DNA of 64,000 nt, taken from the NCBI GenBank assembly GCA_947243795.1, contig OX365938.1, positions 62,001-126,000 of the forward strand. Reading direction: 5' to 3'. Source of the stretch: Saccharomyces uvarum (lineage: Eukaryota > Ascomycota > Saccharomycetes > Saccharomycetales > Saccharomycetaceae). The notes under the pieces are model-generated. The model saw nothing but the letters and a program-made list of their open reading frames with translations. It searched no databases and was not told the DNA's origin. Of the stretch, positions 61,882 through 64,000 are shown in pieces (positions within the stretch are counted from its first letter, which is position 1; every line of letters begins with the position of its first letter). The position numbers and the translations under genes are program-made.

Positions 61882-64000
61882 TTTGCTCAGGTTTGCTCTT
61901 CTTTGTACAACCACCGATAAACAATATCCTCACTATACTTATTCGATAATATACGTGAAACTTTCTTATTGCTTAAAGAGTGATCGCCTATAAAAATTCT
62001 TTGCCAAGTGCACAAGCTGTCTCGTATGTCTACTCACGTTTCTGCCCGATAGAATGGATTCAGCCAAACAAATTTATAAGATCAGTTTGTAAAAAGTGTC
62101 TTTCCTTCCCATGTTCTCATTGAACACAACTTTATTTTTCAATCGCATCGAAGAAATCCCGTAGCTGAAGCGACGGGAAAAAATTACCGGGAGCTGCATA
62201 ATGACTGTATACCTCATAGTGTGGAAAGGGCAAAGTTCGCTACATGTGTAGAGAGCATTATTTTAGCTTACATATATGTATATATATATATATGTACGTG
62301 CATAGCAACTGGAAACCATAGCATAGCACATGCTTTTTGTTATTAACCATTGCGATATGGATACACAAGCCAGCGCAAGCTGCTTCAACGAAGAATGTTT
62401 CAGCTATGGTCACAATTTCGCGAACGTCCGATAATTCGCTCTCTTCAGAGTTTCTTAGAGAAACCGTACCTGGAACGACTTTTCGAAGAGTGGTCCCAGA
62501 AACGAATCAAAATTGTTCCGGTTAGAAAAAAGATTGGATGATAGAGCTTGTTGGCTAGTGGCTCTCTTTTTCTAGGCCGCCGTGATCAAGGCTGCGAGTG
62601 AGGATGTCGTCAATGCATACATAACGTTGTGTCTCTGAAATATTGGCCAGCGTCGCTGATAAAGGCCGCAATTTGCTGCAAGACGTAATCGGCACTATTT
62701 AAGGCTTGGCAACTTACAGGTATAGTCACCACGTGTTTTAACCTATCATAGAAAACGGATATGGTAGCATACTGGTACAACATGGCTGAAGAGAAATGAG
62801 TAGCTAAAATAGTAAAGGTTGCTTCTTGCTAGACTCCTCCGTTTAAAATAATCTAGACATCAATATTATGTCCATCCAGCACATGCAGCTAATTACGGGC
62901 TTTCTAAGAAGGTTTTGTTCTAATACTAAACTCTGCGCTCGAATAATCTTGCTATATCAGATCCTAAAATAGTCGTCTTCCGTTGTCCTAACCGTAAAAA
63001 GCAAGCATGCTTTCATACTCTTTGGTATAGAAGACCAATTGCTAGATGTTTTTACAGCCAAAAATAACAAAGTACCATGTAATGTAAAAGCCATACATTA
63101 TCATATGTTTTAATGTTCCAGGCTCCTAATAGTCAATAGCAGCTTCCATTTTATGGAATTCCAATGCAGCTTAAGCTTATTGATATTCAAATGTTTTCAA
63201 ACATGAAAAGTACATCCTCAAATCATGTGTGCTCTCTATAATCCCTTCGACGTCCTTCATTATGCGTTCAATGACATATTTCGCAGAAGTGTGTGGGGAT
63301 GCACTGGTAGCATAATGATGCAAATTGGAAAATCTTTTTCGTCCTCCAGTTGAATGGCTATAGCAAACCTTAAAGTACTAATAACAAAAGTATAACGACT
63401 GCAGATTGACTTATTAACAAGCAAGTTTGATCAGCGTGCGGGAATATGAATAGTCTAGCAATTTTCGTTAAAGACTTCGTTTAAATGCCGCTGCATCATT
63501 AAGCGCCAAACTCATTGGTCAAATGGCCTGTTAATTATAAGCGGTGTAGCGGATAACTGAGTGACCGGCTTAGTCATTCATTTTCTGTGCCATTTTTACA
63601 GGATACAATCCTGTGAAAAAGGTTAAATTGGCACATCTTTATTATGACGCTTGTATGTCATATTGTTGGTGCTTTTTAGTAAACAGTTTTCAGGTACTGT
63701 TTCCGTTGGGATCGAAACTTCCACCGGCTACCGACCGCCCGCGATTCGTTCCACAGAATAGATCGTATATTTAATTTGTTGTACCCTTCATGGTTTATCC
63801 ACTTAACTTTTTTAATTAAGAAGGCATTGTCGGGAAGAAGAGACTAAAACATCTGGCTTAAGCAGAACTCCGGTTTAGGTCCTAACATGTTTGCAAAATT
63901 TAAAACATCAATACGAATATTGATTTTTTGGCCGAAGCTCATTCTCTAACGTAACGTAATTTATGATCAGGCAAATATACTGGAGGACATGTCGACGTTC
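61882..64000. other. Right-edge 2.1 kb without a sizeable ORF
   Basis: The first 200-400 bp should be the TPK3 promoter. A TATATATATA tract lies at 62279-62290. Apart from the 48-codon ORF at 62395 I see no credible coding frame, no tRNA and no LTR ends. In S. cerevisiae the next gene is MCD4 on the minus strand; its 3' end is not reached. Confidence 0.5.
62395..62541 (+). CDS. Small basic ORF, 48 residues, unknown
   Basis: An ATG with a favourable context (A at -3) opens a 48-codon frame. It encodes a basic, amphipathic peptide with aromatic and arginine-rich sections (MFQLWSQFRERP, PYLERLFEEW, KRIKIVPVRKKIG). The frame is open 15 codons upstream without another ATG. A TATATATA tract lies about 105 bp upstream. 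I do not recognise it. It could be a small mitochondrial protein, but that is only suggested by composition, and a chance ORF is as likely. Confidence 0.25.
   Translation: MFQLWSQFRERPIIRSLQSFLEKPYLERLFEEWSQKRIKIVPVRKKIG

Overview
The window is nuclear DNA from a budding yeast of the genus Saccharomyces. Nearly every gene is a close but not identical match to the left arm of S. cerevisiae chromosome XI, in the same order and orientation: YKT6, MIA40, MST1, SDS22, ACP1, DPH2, CNB1, tRNA-Leu, HYM1, PXA2, FAT3, MTR2, ASH1, SPE1, LOT5, FAS1, PRS1, RPL17A, COY1, STE3, LST4, ZRT3, TPO5, SNU114, EBP2, NNK1, MRPL38, KKQ8, MRP49, TPK3. Conserved proteins such as FAS1 differ from the S. cerevisiae sequence I remember at scattered residues. 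Fast-evolving ones (the MIA40 acidic region, ASH1, KKQ8) differ much more, so this looks like one of the more distant relatives (S. kudriavzevii, S. arboricola, S. uvarum or S. eubayanus type) rather than S. cerevisiae. I cannot name the species from sequence alone. The two spliced genes have perfect yeast intron signals (GTATGT, TACTAAC, CAG).

Layout. 1-1.2 kb: an edge segment with ORF scraps and tRNA-Asn(GUU). 1.2-9 kb: YKT6, MIA40, MST1, SDS22, ACP1 and DPH2. 9-12 kb: the intron-containing calcineurin B gene, tRNA-Leu(UAA) and HYM1. 12-19 kb: minus-strand PXA2, FAT3 and MTR2. 20-36 kb: plus-strand ASH1, SPE1, LOT5, FAS1, PRS1 and spliced RPL17A. 36-44 kb: minus-strand COY1, STE3 and LST4. 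44-57 kb: ZRT3, TPO5 (minus), SNU114, EBP2, NNK1 and MRPL38. 57-62 kb: minus-strand KKQ8, MRP49 and TPK3. 62-64 kb: no sizeable ORF, one 48-codon candidate.

The genes are separately promoted housekeeping and regulatory genes and do not form one pathway. Functional themes recur: fatty acid metabolism (ACP1, PXA2, FAT3, FAS1), mitochondrial import and translation (MIA40, MST1, MRPL38, MRP49), polyamines (SPE1, TPO5), mating-type biology (ASH1, STE3), kinase signalling (CNB1, NNK1, KKQ8, TPK3) and ribosome production (RPL17A, EBP2). Several promoters carry readable cis elements: paired Zap1-type sites before ZRT3, an alpha1/Mcm1 element before STE3, tandem Rap1 sites before RPL17A, RRPE plus PAC before EBP2 and two Swi5/Ace2-type sites before ASH1. 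A pair of perfect ARS-consensus matches lies between SPE1 and LOT5.

I found no transposon, LTR, CRISPR-like array or convincing new multi-gene system. The least explained sequence is at the two edges, together with a repeated solenoid-like ectodomain in FAT3 and some unassigned palindromes and short tandem repeats in promoters.
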